IMG/VR virus record: IMGVR_UViG_3300023179_009503
Span: 1-64,000 of that record
Reading direction: 5' to 3' (one strand)
Source of the DNA: a virus
DNA: 64,000 bases
A program made the translations under genes and the position numbers. Under the pieces are notes generated by a model. That model was not told the DNA's origin, did no database searches, and saw only the letters and a program-made list of their open reading frames with translations. This document shows, in pieces, positions 7,926-15,954 of the stretch (positions within the stretch are counted from its first letter, which is position 1; every line of letters starts with the position of its first letter).

Positions 7926-8336
7926 TCAATCTTTTTTTAGAATGTTTATAATTTTATCTAGCTTAGAATTTACAGCATCTATCTTTTCTAAAAACGAATT
8001 TGCAAATCCAGAATTACTAAAATTAAATTCAAGCTGATTAGGATCTACTTGTACTACCTGTTGCTGAACAACTTGAGGCTGTTGAACAGGAACTTGCTGT
8101 ACTTGCTGTTGTGTATTAATACCAGCATTAACAGAAGTAGCGTAAGGTTGCTGATACTTAGCAGAAACTGTTTGCAATACTTTTACGGGGTCTATATTTA
8201 GATTCTTAAGTGTAGAGCTTTCACTAATAATATTCTTATTAAGCTCTTTCATCTCCCCGGTGAGATGCTGGCCCATAAACTGAATAGTTGCCAACTTAAT
8301 CTCTTCCGGAGAAAGCTCTCTAAATAAGTCGTCCAT
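7926..8336 (-). CDS. Gln/Val-rich protein cotranscribed with gp32
   Basis: The N-terminal 50 residues are helical and acidic. Residues 70-100 form a low-complexity QQQVQQVPVQQPQV-like tract. The C-terminus has a LEFNFSNSGFANSFLEKIDAVNSKLDKIINILKK segment with a coiled-coil look. The gene overlaps the gp32 stop by 1 base. In T4 the genes beside gp32 encode gp59 and the late co-activator gp33; this protein could be a functional analogue but shows no clear similarity. Confidence 0.6.
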   Translation of the reverse strand: MDDLFRELSPEEIKLATIQFMGQHLTGEMKELNKNIISESSTLKNLNIDPVKVLQTVSAKYQQPYATSVNAGINTQQQVQQVPVQQPQVVQQQVVQVDPNQLEFNFSNSGFANSFLEKIDAVNSKLDKIINILKKD

Positions 8337-9190
8337 TATAGATCTTTAAGCAATTCGTTAATACTTTCGTCATCAGAGCTGGTCTCTTTTGCTTCTGACT
8401 TCTTATTTACTGTAACGCTTACTGAGGGCTTAGGAGCCTTAGTAGGCTCCGGAGCAGTAACAACTTCTTCTTCTACATCCTTTGTACCGTAATAATGCGT
8501 ATCAAGTAGACCTTTTAGTTCTTCATACCCCTTTACACTAACATAAGACTCTAAATCAAACGCACTGTTATAGATCTTCTTATAAGAATCCTCATCAAGC
8601 CCTTCAATCTCCTTAGGAGTGGAGAACTTAGAAGAAACATAAGTAGGATAATCGCCCTGCTTCTCAACTTTAATTCTCAAATTACATCCCTTTGGGGAAA
8701 GATCGAATATACGAGGGCCAAGATCTTCTGCCTCTTCACCTTCGATAGCGCCCATAATAATCTTATGAAGCTGACGACCAAAACGAAGTAACTTCACCTT
8801 ACCGTTATTGTCCGCATTAACAGGATCATTAATAACATATACACTAACGAGCCAATTTTCACGACGCTTAATAGCAAGAGCCTTTTCCTTCTCCTTTTCT
8901 GTGCCAGTGCGAAGAATCTTATATCTCTCTTCTGCAATAGGATCACGTTGATTCCAAGTTGTCGGGCTTACTGCGGTAATTAATTCACCAGTTGCAAAAC
9001 TATTCCAGCCGTAAGAATAATAATGAAAAAATGTCTTACTAGGATCCTTTACATTAGGAAGTAATCGAACAGTGTATGTATTGCCTACTTCACAGCGTAG
9101 GTAATCCTTAATCTTTGAAGCTGTGGATTCGTTATTTTTGGTCAAAGCGCCTTTAATACTCTCAAACATCGATGTGGTAAATGTACTCAT
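8336..9190 (-). CDS. gp32: Single-stranded DNA-binding protein gp32
   Basis: The 284-residue protein has the gp32 layout: a short basic N-terminus for cooperativity, a core OB-fold region with TYTVRLLPNVKDPSKTFFHYYSYGWNS (binding and strand motifs near residue 36-60), and an acidic Ser/Asp/Glu C-terminal tail used to contact replication partners. The classical zinc-binding Cys/His set of T4 gp32 is not obvious. It coats ssDNA during replication and recombination. ATG at 9190 with TATTAT 6 nt upstream. Confidence 0.8.
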   Translation of the reverse strand: MSTFTTSMFESIKGALTKNNESTASKIKDYLRCEVGNTYTVRLLPNVKDPSKTFFHYYSYGWNSFATGELITAVSPTTWNQRDPIAEERYKILRTGTEKEKEKALAIKRRENWLVSVYVINDPVNADNNGKVKLLRFGRQLHKIIMGAIEGEEAEDLGPRIFDLSPKGCNLRIKVEKQGDYPTYVSSKFSTPKEIEGLDEDSYKKIYNSAFDLESYVSVKGYEELKGLLDTHYYGTKDVEEEVVTAPEPTKAPKPSVSVTVNKKSEAKETSSDDESINELLKDL

Positions 9191-9196
9191 AAAATA

Positions 9197-9202
9197 ATAA
9201 TA
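9197..9202 (-). promoter_or_regulatory. TATTAT promoter, leaderless geometry, gp32
   Basis: TATTAT, then 6 nt (TATTTT), then the ATG at 9190. Confidence 0.4.
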
Positions 9203-9220
9203 AATGATATTAGGTTTAAA

Positions 9221-9877
9221 TCAAGCATTTTCTGTAATTTTTTTTAAGCCTAGCTCAACTAATTTGCTAGCTTTCTTAGAATTATATAATCTAGTCCTAA
9301 AGACTTGGACATTATTATAGATGTCTTCACCGATAATAAATTTTACTATTTCGGCATTACATCCTTTTAATGTTTTTTCAAAGCTATTAAATCCTAGCAA
9401 CGTATATACATTAACGTTATGCTCTTTAAGATGTATGATAAAACTATGCTCATTGTTAGTTTTGTGAGATATATAATTTCTAACGTCTAAGTTGTTTTTT
9501 CTACAAAAACTATTTATAAAGACTAGCGACTCTTTAATACTCTTAAGTTGTTCATCGCTATCCGGATCCATGTTAATTTGTTTTTTGTTAAACAAAGTAT
9601 ATGATTTTATAGCTTTTAAAGAATAATAATAATCAATTGAAAAATATTTTTCGTCGGGGTATAAAGTGTACGGGGCTTTAAAAAAGTCTTCAACCTTAAT
9701 GTGTGGGTATTTCTTAAAAAAACTTGAAAGCTTTTTTAATGCAATAAAAAGCTTATCATCTATTTTTTCGAAATTTTTACGAAGCTTATACGGTAAGTCA
9801 CTATTTGATCTGGTAACTTTTAAATATGAATTATAAATGTGCTTTTCAAACTCGGTAATCAATTGTAATACTTCCAC
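9221..9877 (-). CDS. Hypothetical protein between helicase and gp32 (218 aa)
   Basis: The protein is Lys/Tyr/Phe-rich and helical with a basic C-terminus. Its length and its location between gp41 and gp32 resemble the T4 helicase loader gp59 (217 residues), a helical protein that joins gp41 and gp32. I do not see a convincing residue match, so this is a positional hypothesis only. GTG start at 9877. It overlaps the bS21 gene by 19 bases. Confidence 0.6.
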   Translation of the reverse strand: MEVLQLITEFEKHIYNSYLKVTRSNSDLPYKLRKNFEKIDDKLFIALKKLSSFFKKYPHIKVEDFFKAPYTLYPDEKYFSIDYYYSLKAIKSYTLFNKKQINMDPDSDEQLKSIKESLVFINSFCRKNNLDVRNYISHKTNNEHSFIIHLKEHNVNVYTLLGFNSFEKTLKGCNAEIVKFIIGEDIYNNVQVFRTRLYNSKKASKLVELGLKKITENA

Positions 9878-10071
9878 TTAAATCTAGCTACTTGCTTCTT
9901 TAGTTTACGCAACACGCTGGGCTTATAAAAACATCTCTTAAATCTCAAATCCTCTAATACTCCTGATTTCAAAAACTCTCTTGAAAATCTTTTATACGCT
10001 TTATCGAAATAAACTTTGTCTGTACATTTCTTTCTATCTAGTGTTACTGACGCGTTAACTATTTTGCTCAT
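9859..10071 (-). CDS. rpsU: Ribosomal protein bS21
   Basis: The 70-residue protein matches bS21: FDKAYKRFSREFLKSGVL (residues 23-40) corresponds to the FD.ALRRFKR..E.aGVL core, followed by LRFKRCFYKPSVLRKLKK matching the R..EFYEKPT..RKRK block and a basic end. bS21 sits by the 3' end of 16S rRNA near the anti-Shine-Dalgarno. Phage-encoded bS21 is known from aquatic phages and is thought to enter host ribosomes. It overlaps the upstream gene by 4 bases. The link to leaderless phage mRNAs is discussed in the findings. Confidence 0.85.
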   Translation of the reverse strand: MSKIVNASVTLDRKKCTDKVYFDKAYKRFSREFLKSGVLEDLRFKRCFYKPSVLRKLKKQVARFKWKYYN

Positions 10072-10364
10072 AAAAAAAGAGCCTTTTTATTGGAATTTAA
10101 AAACTTCATAATATATTTACTTTTATACAAACTTGAATCAAATTGCAAGAAAAATTTAATAGCCGAAAAATCATTTTTCATATCACAATATATTTTAAAA
10201 ATATCTCTAAATTCTTTATGTTTAAGAAGAGTAATAAAAACATTTGCTAAATTTAGTTTTTTAGTATTCATAAGAGTTATGAACGAACAGAATGATAAAA
10301 ACAAATGAGTTTGTTCGTAATCAGTGATTTGTTCAGAAGGATCGTAACCTTTCACATTCAACAA
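10068..10364 (-). CDS. Hypothetical protein (about 98 aa), uncertain start
   Basis: A helical, Phe/Lys-rich protein lying between gp41 and bS21. There is no ATG near the start. Candidates are TTG at 10364 or 10361 and GTG at 10355. A GATAAT lies 6 nt before the second TTG. Function unknown. It may be part of an early replication and translation unit with bS21. Confidence 0.55.
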   Translation of the reverse strand: MLNVKGYDPSEQITDYEQTHLFLSFCSFITLMNTKKLNLANVFITLLKHKEFRDIFKIYCDMKNDFSAIKFFLQFDSSLYKSKYIMKFLNSNKKALFL

Positions 10365-10389
10365 CTAATTATCTAACAAAATCAATAAA

Positions 10390-11718
10390 TCAATTGTCAA
10401 TAGCTAATTTGGTCAACGTACTAATAGATGATGTGCTTGCCTCCGTGTCGTTTATATGTTCGTCTTCAGTAATAGTCAATGTAGAGTAATCAATTCTCAT
10501 TGCGCAATGACCGTAATTTGGTCCAAATCTGTTCTTCATTAATCCCATCTTTATAACGCCAAGCTCTTTATCCGTGTCTTCCTGCCAAATACTCATAATT
10601 ACATCTCCTGTCATAGCAAGGCCTATACTTTCTGAAATGGTCTTTAGCCCCGGATCAGTTATTTCATACCCTTCTCTATTTAACTGAGTTGCAGTTATAA
10701 CTGGGCAATTAAAGCTATAGGATAGAGCTCTAAGTTGTTCGGTGCAAATTTTTACTCTTTCATAGCTAGAATCACCCATAGTTGAGTGTAACAAGTTAAC
10801 ATAATCAAGTACAATTGCGTCTATTTTAATACCTTTTTGTGCAAGCTTTTTAATAAAGGCTTTTAGATTGTTAGGGGTAATAGTAGCTGGTGGAAATTCT
10901 TTAATAATAATTTTTGCATTAGGATTCTCAATGCAATATTCACCAATCTGCGACTTTAGAGATTCAGATTCTAATTTAAGCTGACTTAACGGTATCTTAG
11001 ATACACTAGATACTAATCTTTTAGCATAAATTATTTCAGGCATTTCTAAAGATACAAGTAAGACTGTTCTCCCTTGTTCAGCTATATTAATAGCTACATT
11101 ACCTAAGAAAATACTCTTACCAATATTAGTTTCACCTGCAAACAAATATAATGCTCTACCATCCTCTAAAAACCCACCACCTATTTTATCATCTAACCAT
11201 TTCCACTTAGAAGGAATATATTTTTCGTTTGAATTTAAATCTTGAATAACTCGATCAAGATCAGCATACAAATCTAATCCTATTTCGGTGGTTAAAGATA
11301 TATTACATGCTTTTTCAAACTTTGATAAAATCTTAGATGTGTCTACTGTATTTTTATTAATATCATCTACAACGTCCATCATCGTATGGTACACAGATTT
11401 TTCCTTAATAAATGTTTCTGTATTTGCAGATAGCTCATCATTATTAAAATTCTTATCAAGATTATTAAACTGTGTTACCACTGCTTTAAATGAATTTTTA
11501 AGATCATCATTAACAAGGTATGATTTTATTTCAGTAAGTGTTGGACAAGCGTTTCTCTTCTCGTAAAAGTCTCTAATAATTGTAAAGATTGCTTTAATAT
11601 CTTTATTTTTAAAAAAAATCGGCTTTATATGATCAACAATAGATGCCAGATAAGTTTCATCAGTTAACGACTTATAAGCAATAACAGTTTCAAAAAAGTC
11701 TAAATCTAGCTTAACCAT
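10390..11718 (-). CDS. gp41: Replicative DNA helicase gp41 (DnaB family)
   Basis: The 442-residue protein has an N-terminal helical domain and a RecA-like C-terminal domain with Walker A GETNIGKS (195-202), the DnaB LVSLEMPE segment, a Walker B block AIVLDYVNLL near 305-315, and an ATQLNREG-like motif. It forms the hexameric ring helicase that pairs with primase gp61. ATG at 11718 with TATTAT 6 nt upstream. Confidence 0.9.
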   Translation of the reverse strand: MVKLDLDFFETVIAYKSLTDETYLASIVDHIKPIFFKNKDIKAIFTIIRDFYEKRNACPTLTEIKSYLVNDDLKNSFKAVVTQFNNLDKNFNNDELSANTETFIKEKSVYHTMMDVVDDINKNTVDTSKILSKFEKACNISLTTEIGLDLYADLDRVIQDLNSNEKYIPSKWKWLDDKIGGGFLEDGRALYLFAGETNIGKSIFLGNVAINIAEQGRTVLLVSLEMPEIIYAKRLVSSVSKIPLSQLKLESESLKSQIGEYCIENPNAKIIIKEFPPATITPNNLKAFIKKLAQKGIKIDAIVLDYVNLLHSTMGDSSYERVKICTEQLRALSYSFNCPVITATQLNREGYEITDPGLKTISESIGLAMTGDVIMSIWQEDTDKELGVIKMGLMKNRFGPNYGHCAMRIDYSTLTITEDEHINDTEASTSSISTLTKLAIDN

Positions 11719-11724
11719 TATTTA

Positions 11725-11730
11725 ATAATA
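11725..11730 (-). promoter_or_regulatory. TATTAT promoter, leaderless geometry, helicase
   Basis: TATTAT, then 6 nt (TAAATA), then the ATG at 11718. The 6-nt spacer itself reads TAAATA but directly touches the start codon, so I do not count it as a late promoter. Confidence 0.38.
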
Positions 11731-11738
11731 TATTAAGT

Positions 11739-12431
11739 TTACACAGAATCAATGTCACTATATTCCTCTAGGAATTTTTCTTGACTATTAACAAAATTTG
11801 AATCATCAAAGCTCAGCAACCCCGGAGAAGAATGAACGACCCATATAGGGACAACCCCTATTTTAAGCTTTTTATTGTTAGCATCAATACAGCTAGCTAT
11901 GTCATAATGATGAAATCTATAATTTTCATTAAACTTCCAATCTTTATTTAAATAACATTCTGTTTTAACGCTGATAAATAGGCCATCTATAATTGCTACA
12001 CGAGATGGTGTTGGGCCAAAATTTGTCATGCCTATCTGATCTTTATTAACTTTATGTGCTACCGCTCCTCTTAGATTACCACCATGAAACCCTCCACACA
12101 TTAAATGCCAAAGAGCGGGTTGCTTGATAACAGGATTAAGGCCACCTGCTATACCTACTATATCAAACGTTTGATGCGCATTTTCAAGCTTGCTTACAAC
12201 ACCTAAATCATCAACATAAACATCATCATGAAGAAAAACAATATTATCAAATTCTTCTGCATGAAGCTTGAGAGTATTATTATATTTCTCGCTTAATCCA
12301 ATTTTATTATTTGTATCGTAAAAAATATCGAACTTCCAAGGTGTCGTACTTTTTATTCTTGAAAGTGACTTAAACGCGTACGTTTCTTCTGCTTCTTTAC
12401 ATTTAGTGCAAAAATAAAAAGCTGTTTTCAC
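11739..12431 (-). CDS. Glycosyltransferase-like protein, GT2 type
   Basis: The 230-residue protein has a GT-A fold look: an N-terminal nucleotide-binding half, the acidic metal site FLHDDVYVDD (near residue 70), and a C-terminal segment with FHHYDIASCIDA, where acidic and His residues usually bind acceptor and metal. Its GTG start overlaps the amidotransferase stop by 4 bases, so the two are likely translationally coupled. Donor and acceptor are unknown. Confidence 0.7.
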   Translation of the reverse strand: MKTAFYFCTKCKEAEETYAFKSLSRIKSTTPWKFDIFYDTNNKIGLSEKYNNTLKLHAEEFDNIVFLHDDVYVDDLGVVSKLENAHQTFDIVGIAGGLNPVIKQPALWHLMCGGFHGGNLRGAVAHKVNKDQIGMTNFGPTPSRVAIIDGLFISVKTECYLNKDWKFNENYRFHHYDIASCIDANNKKLKIGVVPIWVVHSSPGLLSFDDSNFVNSQEKFLEEYSDIDSV

Positions 12432-13111
12432 GGGGTAAAAAACGGTGAGTTGGTTTGAAATACGCCTACCGAAGTAATACCTTCTTTAGTTAGAAGATAC
12501 AAAACACCTTCCTCAAGAGCTACAAATTCCTGCTCTTTTAAAGAAGAAAAATCGTTTGACAAAAAATTTGCAAATACAGTACTCCCGGATCTAGCAAGAA
12601 ATATATTTGCAGATTTTTGATTATAAATCCATAAACCGAACGTACCTTTTAGCTTTGACAACGCTTTACAAATTCCTGCAACCTCATCATCTAAATCTTT
12701 AACATGCTGGTTAATAAATGGAGCTATAACCGAAGAATCCACCACATTATAAGCTTTCTTATCTTTAATTTGTTTCTTAAGTTCTTTATCGTTTGTTAAA
12801 ACACCGTTATGTGCGATTATCCAATCTTTGTATTGAAATGGATGTGATGTGTTAGGTGAAAATGCTCTTTTCTCAGAAGTAGGTGCTTGTGTATGGCCTA
12901 AAAAAGTATCAAAATCTGTTATACTCTTCTTTTTTTTGCCATACTCTATTACTAATTTATTAGATAAATTAGCGGTACCTGGTGTCTTTAAAATAGCATG
13001 AAGTTTCGATCCAATTAATAAACCTCCATAAGAAAACGTACCACGTTTCTTATTGCTCTTATAAAGCTTTACATAAGTTGTAAAGTCTTTAGAACCAAAT
13101 ATACCGCAAAT
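12428..13111 (-). CDS. Class II glutamine amidotransferase with non-canonical ATT start
   Basis: The 227-residue Ntn-type amidotransferase reads (M)CGIFG at its start, so the catalytic Cys is residue 2 as the family requires. GHTQAPT (72-78) matches the GHTR.AT loop, and HNGVLTND (101-108) is the family HNG motif. No ATG, GTG or TTG exists upstream in frame. An AGGAGG lies 8 nt before the ATT codon at 13111-13109, giving an ideal ribosome site. The first standard start (GTG 12745) would remove the whole active site. Gln75 replaces the usual substrate-binding Arg. The enzyme would release ammonia from glutamine for a partner; QueC or a sugar or nucleotide synthase are candidates. Confidence 0.82.
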   Translation of the reverse strand: MCGIFGSKDFTTYVKLYKSNKKRGTFSYGGLLIGSKLHAILKTPGTANLSNKLVIEYGKKKKSITDFDTFLGHTQAPTSEKRAFSPNTSHPFQYKDWIIAHNGVLTNDKELKKQIKDKKAYNVVDSSVIAPFINQHVKDLDDEVAGICKALSKLKGTFGLWIYNQKSANIFLARSGSTVFANFLSNDFSSLKEQEFVALEEGVLYLLTKEGITSVGVFQTNSPFFTP

Positions 13112-13119
13112 AGCTATAA

Positions 13120-13125
13120 CCTCCT
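13120..13125 (-). promoter_or_regulatory. Strong Shine-Dalgarno AGGAGG deciding an ATT start
   Basis: AGGAGG is the strongest ribosome binding site seen in the window. It lies 8 nt before ATT at 13111 and only 2 nt before an in-frame ATA, so ATT is the likely start. Most other genes here lack any such site. Confidence 0.75.
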
Positions 13126-13130
13126 GATTT

Positions 13131-13136
13131 ATTATA
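13131..13136 (-). promoter_or_regulatory. TATAAT promoter of the amidotransferase unit
   Basis: TATAAT about 20 nt before the ATT start. The transcript would begin close to the AGGAGG, giving a very short leader containing just the ribosome binding site. Confidence 0.42.
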
Positions 13137-13146
13137 ATATAAAGAA

Positions 13147-13152
13147 TAAATA
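13147..13152 (+). promoter_or_regulatory. Late promoter (TAAATA, 7 nt before ATG 13160)
   Basis: TAAATA is followed by ATTCAAG and the ATG at 13160. The spacing is two bases longer than in the exact series. Confidence 0.55.
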
Positions 13153-13159
13153 ATTCAAG

Positions 13160-14062
13160 ATGAACAAAGATACAAAGCTCATTTTCGAAGCGTATTTAAC
13201 TAACAAACCTAAGGTTTTAAAAGAAGCACCTATATATGCTGACGAACTAGGGTATACCGGCGATATTGAAAAGGCACCTGGCAAAGGCTATGGAATAGGT
13301 AAAACAGCTGCAAAAGAAGGTAAAACAAAAGCAGAAATTGCAAACCGTTTACTTCAAGCAATACAGACAAAGCTCTTTAAACCTGCAGTTCATACTATAG
13401 ATGGTAAAGAATATAAACTTTATTATCCGGGATCAAAAATGAAATTTAGAACAGATCTAGAAAATTTAATTAAAAACGAACTCAAGCTCGGTGGTACTGA
13501 AGCAAGATACACTGCTAGAATAGTTGACAATTTGTTAAACGTTTTAAGAGTAGATGTAGAAGGTGGTGCAGCGGCTAGCCCTGCGCAAGTCAAGCAAGCT
13601 GTTACCTCTGGAGTAGAGGGTAAGAAAGTAGTTGCTCCCGGCACACCTGGTACTTCACCTGCAACACCAGCTCCTACAACAAATACTTTTATAAAAAACG
13701 ATGTTAGGTTCATTAAAGAATGGATGCCAATCTTTAATGAATTGCCTGATGAAATAACTGTATCTGGTGGTGGCGATATTTATACTTCACCTGAGCTTAA
13801 AAAAGAAGTAGAAGAGGCTATTATTCGCGCTTATGATGAAAAGATGGCTAAAGACAGCGAAATGGTACAGGACTTTATTGATTCATTAAAATTTAAAAAT
13901 AGTTTTTCACCTTCATCTGAGAAAAAAGAAGGCGAGGGTACCGGTGAAGTGGAAACTGTAGAAGAATATCCTGAAGAAGACGAACCTACTTCAATTGCAA
14001 GAGAGCTAGGCTATAAAGGCGGAAGAAGCTTCGACGAATTTGACAAATATAGTACTAATTAA
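13160..14062 (+). CDS. Putative capsid-targeted internal protein (300 aa)
   Basis: The N-terminus holds two prohead-protease-like sites, LIFE|A (residues 7-10) and VLKE|A (19-22), suggesting stepwise trimming. The mature part contains a Gly/Lys/Ala-rich segment, a helical domain with GTEARYTARIVDNLLN, a Pro/Ala/Thr linker near residues 150-175, a second helical domain, and a Glu-rich tail. It is an isolated plus-strand late gene among minus-strand replication genes. A packaged virion protein is inferred; enzymatic function not recognised. Confidence 0.65.
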   Translation: MNKDTKLIFEAYLTNKPKVLKEAPIYADELGYTGDIEKAPGKGYGIGKTAAKEGKTKAEIANRLLQAIQTKLFKPAVHTIDGKEYKLYYPGSKMKFRTDLENLIKNELKLGGTEARYTARIVDNLLNVLRVDVEGGAAASPAQVKQAVTSGVEGKKVVAPGTPGTSPATPAPTTNTFIKNDVRFIKEWMPIFNELPDEITVSGGGDIYTSPELKKEVEEAIIRAYDEKMAKDSEMVQDFIDSLKFKNSFSPSSEKKEGEGTGEVETVEEYPEEDEPTSIARELGYKGGRSFDEFDKYSTN

Positions 14063-14080
14063 ATCTAATAAGCTAGATTT
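14061..14080. terminator. Weak AT-rich inverted repeat between convergent genes
   Basis: AAATCTA and TAGATTT form a 7-bp stem with a 6-nt loop between the 13160 gene and the QueC stop. There is no real T-run, so terminator function is doubtful. Confidence 0.3.
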
Positions 14081-14834
14081 ACTTAATCATCTTACACTTA
14101 TATTTTTCCCAAGGTATTGAGATTTTATAAGGTAACGGGTCTATATAACCGGAATCTATAAAACCTTTTATTCTCAAAGAGCACGCTGTACACTCTCCAC
14201 AAGCAATTTGCTCGCCTTCATAACATGTCCATGTTTCTGCAAAATTAACACCTAATTTTACGCCTAATTTTACTATATCAGCCTTAGATTTTTCAATAAG
14301 CGGTGCTTGTACTGTAATTCTGTTTCTACGATTAAGAGCTGTGAGTTTATTTATTTGAGTTAAAAATTCCTTACTCCCATCCCAATATCCTGCAACACTA
14401 TCAGCTTGTGCTGCACCGTGAAAAATAGTGGAAGCTCCTACATTTTCAGCTATAGCCAGGCTAATACCAAGCATCATTGTATTTCTAAATGGAACGTAAT
14501 TTACTGTCTGTGGATCTCCCATTACATCTTTTGCTTTAGCAACAGGAATTTTAGTATTGAGAAGGGAAGAAATAGAGCAAATATCCTTAAAAAACGGTAA
14601 TGTAATTATTTTATGTATAACGTTCTTTTCACCAATTTTATTTGCAACAGCAGCTAACTGGCGTGTTGCATACACTAATTCCCTGCTATGCTTTTGTCCA
14701 TAACTAAAGCTAACAGCTATAACTTTGTCGTATCTATCTGCAGCAAGATGTAACAATACTGAGCTATCCATCCCCCCGCTAATAGGAACAACTACTTTAC
14801 TCGACTGGCTCTTCTTGTTCTTGGTCGTTGGCAT
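14079..14834 (-). CDS. queC: 7-cyano-7-deazaguanine (preQ0) synthase QueC
   Basis: The 251-residue protein has the N-type ATP pyrophosphatase loop SGGMDSS (19-25), a SFSYGQKHSREL segment, and the C-terminal zinc site CYEG..IACGECTACSLR. QueC converts 7-carboxy-7-deazaguanine to preQ0 using ATP and ammonia. It overlaps UvsX by 38 bases and works with FolE (33709), QueD (36484), QueE (38074) and QueF (55480). The class II amidotransferase about 1 kb away could deliver ammonia or act later. Full length. Confidence 0.93.
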   Translation of the reverse strand: MPTTKNKKSQSSKVVVPISGGMDSSVLLHLAADRYDKVIAVSFSYGQKHSRELVYATRQLAAVANKIGEKNVIHKIITLPFFKDICSISSLLNTKIPVAKAKDVMGDPQTVNYVPFRNTMMLGISLAIAENVGASTIFHGAAQADSVAGYWDGSKEFLTQINKLTALNRRNRITVQAPLIEKSKADIVKLGVKLGVNFAETWTCYEGEQIACGECTACSLRIKGFIDSGYIDPLPYKISIPWEKYKCKMIK

Positions 14835-15912
14835 TGTATTTATATTCTTCCGTTAATCTCTTATCAAGCTCAGGTATAATAAACTCTTCATAAAAAGCGG
14901 GATCCTTAGCAAAAGTCTTAGCATATCCTAGTTTATCACCTTTTTTGTATTTACCGCTTGTTACACCAACAGTATATGTTGCACCATTTTGTTCAACGAT
15001 GCCTCTCACTGCCGCCATACCAAGAAGACCGCTATACTTGTTTAGACCGGTCTTAAAAGAAAGATACATTTCTGTCTCTAAAAACGGTGGTAGAAAGCGA
15101 TTCTTAACAGTTAGAGCGCGAAGTGTTGTACCGCTGTACTTATTGGCTTCTGCAAGCTTTTTATCCTCAGCATCCATAGAATCGCCTTCCCCTTCCTTTT
15201 CATGGCGCTTGGCAAGCTGCACAAGAATACTAGCCATATATACCGGGCCAGAACCACCAGCTTGATTCTTTACTAAGCTCGGAAACATTGAAGCCGGGTC
15301 ATCATAAGTATGATTAGTAAATAAAATCGTCACACCAGCCTTAGCAGCTTTAAAAGTTAGGGTACGGAACATACTCTTTAATGATTTTGCTCTAAGACCC
15401 ATGTCTGCTGCAGATTTATCCTTGGCAACGTCGTCGAGCTCTTTCTGAGAGGCTAAGTTACCAAGACTGTCAATACTAATAATAAACTTACCCCGAGCAT
15501 CATTTTCAATAATACTATCAAGTAAAGCGCTAACTTGATTACGACACTGATCAATAGTATCTACCGGTACATATTTTACATTTTCAGGATCTAAACCAAC
15601 ACCTTTTGTGCTGTTCTCATCAATGGCAATCTCGGTATCAAATATAACTGGAGTAAGACCCTTCTTCTGAGCAGTAGCAAGAATCTTATTTACAATAAAA
15701 GTCTTACCTGTTTGACTAGGACCGGAGAACCCTGTTATTCTCCCCTTAGGAACACCACCAGCCCTACAACTCCCGCCAAGTATAGCGTTAAGAGCGTAGC
15801 ATCCAGTATCAAACCACTCATCAACTTTACTAAGTGCATTTTCGTTTAAAAATGAAGCTTCTGTATTTAATTTGTCTAGTGATGCAAATATCTTATTAAG
15901 GTCTTTACTCAT
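14797..15912 (-). CDS. uvsX: Recombinase UvsX (RecA-like)
   Basis: The 371-residue RecA-family protein has Walker A GPSQTGKT (64-71), the PVIFDTEIAID and IISIDSLGNL blocks (Walker B), and the L2-type NHTYDDP region. It performs strand exchange for recombination-dependent replication, loaded by UvsY (25264). ATG at 15912 with TATACT exactly 6 nt upstream. Confidence 0.92.
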   Translation of the reverse strand: MSKDLNKIFASLDKLNTEASFLNENALSKVDEWFDTGCYALNAILGGSCRAGGVPKGRITGFSGPSQTGKTFIVNKILATAQKKGLTPVIFDTEIAIDENSTKGVGLDPENVKYVPVDTIDQCRNQVSALLDSIIENDARGKFIISIDSLGNLASQKELDDVAKDKSAADMGLRAKSLKSMFRTLTFKAAKAGVTILFTNHTYDDPASMFPSLVKNQAGGSGPVYMASILVQLAKRHEKEGEGDSMDAEDKKLAEANKYSGTTLRALTVKNRFLPPFLETEMYLSFKTGLNKYSGLLGMAAVRGIVEQNGATYTVGVTSGKYKKGDKLGYAKTFAKDPAFYEEFIIPELDKRLTEEYKYNANDQEQEEPVE

Positions 15913-15918
15913 AGATAC

Positions 15919-15924
15919 AGTATA
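15919..15924 (-). promoter_or_regulatory. TATACT promoter, leaderless geometry, uvsX
   Basis: TATACT, then 6 nt (GTATCT), then the ATG at 15912. Confidence 0.45.
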
Positions 15925-15954
15925 AAAGCTGTCTCGAGAAAAACAAGTATAAAA

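Noticed and set aside
9221-9877. Helicase loader gp59
   Set aside because: Length and position fit but no convincing residue match; kept as hypothetical.
10090-10308. Plus-strand frame of 72 codons
   Set aside because: Antisense to the minus-strand gene at 10068-10364, AT-rich, no start signal.
11719-11724. Late TAAATA directly in front of the gp41 start
   Set aside because: It touches the ATG with no spacer, so it does not fit the late geometry; the TATTAT 6 nt upstream is the better candidate.
12428-12745. A 105-residue gene starting at GTG 12745
   Set aside because: The frame continues upstream with the amidotransferase active site and HNG motif, so this is only the C-terminal part of the longer gene.
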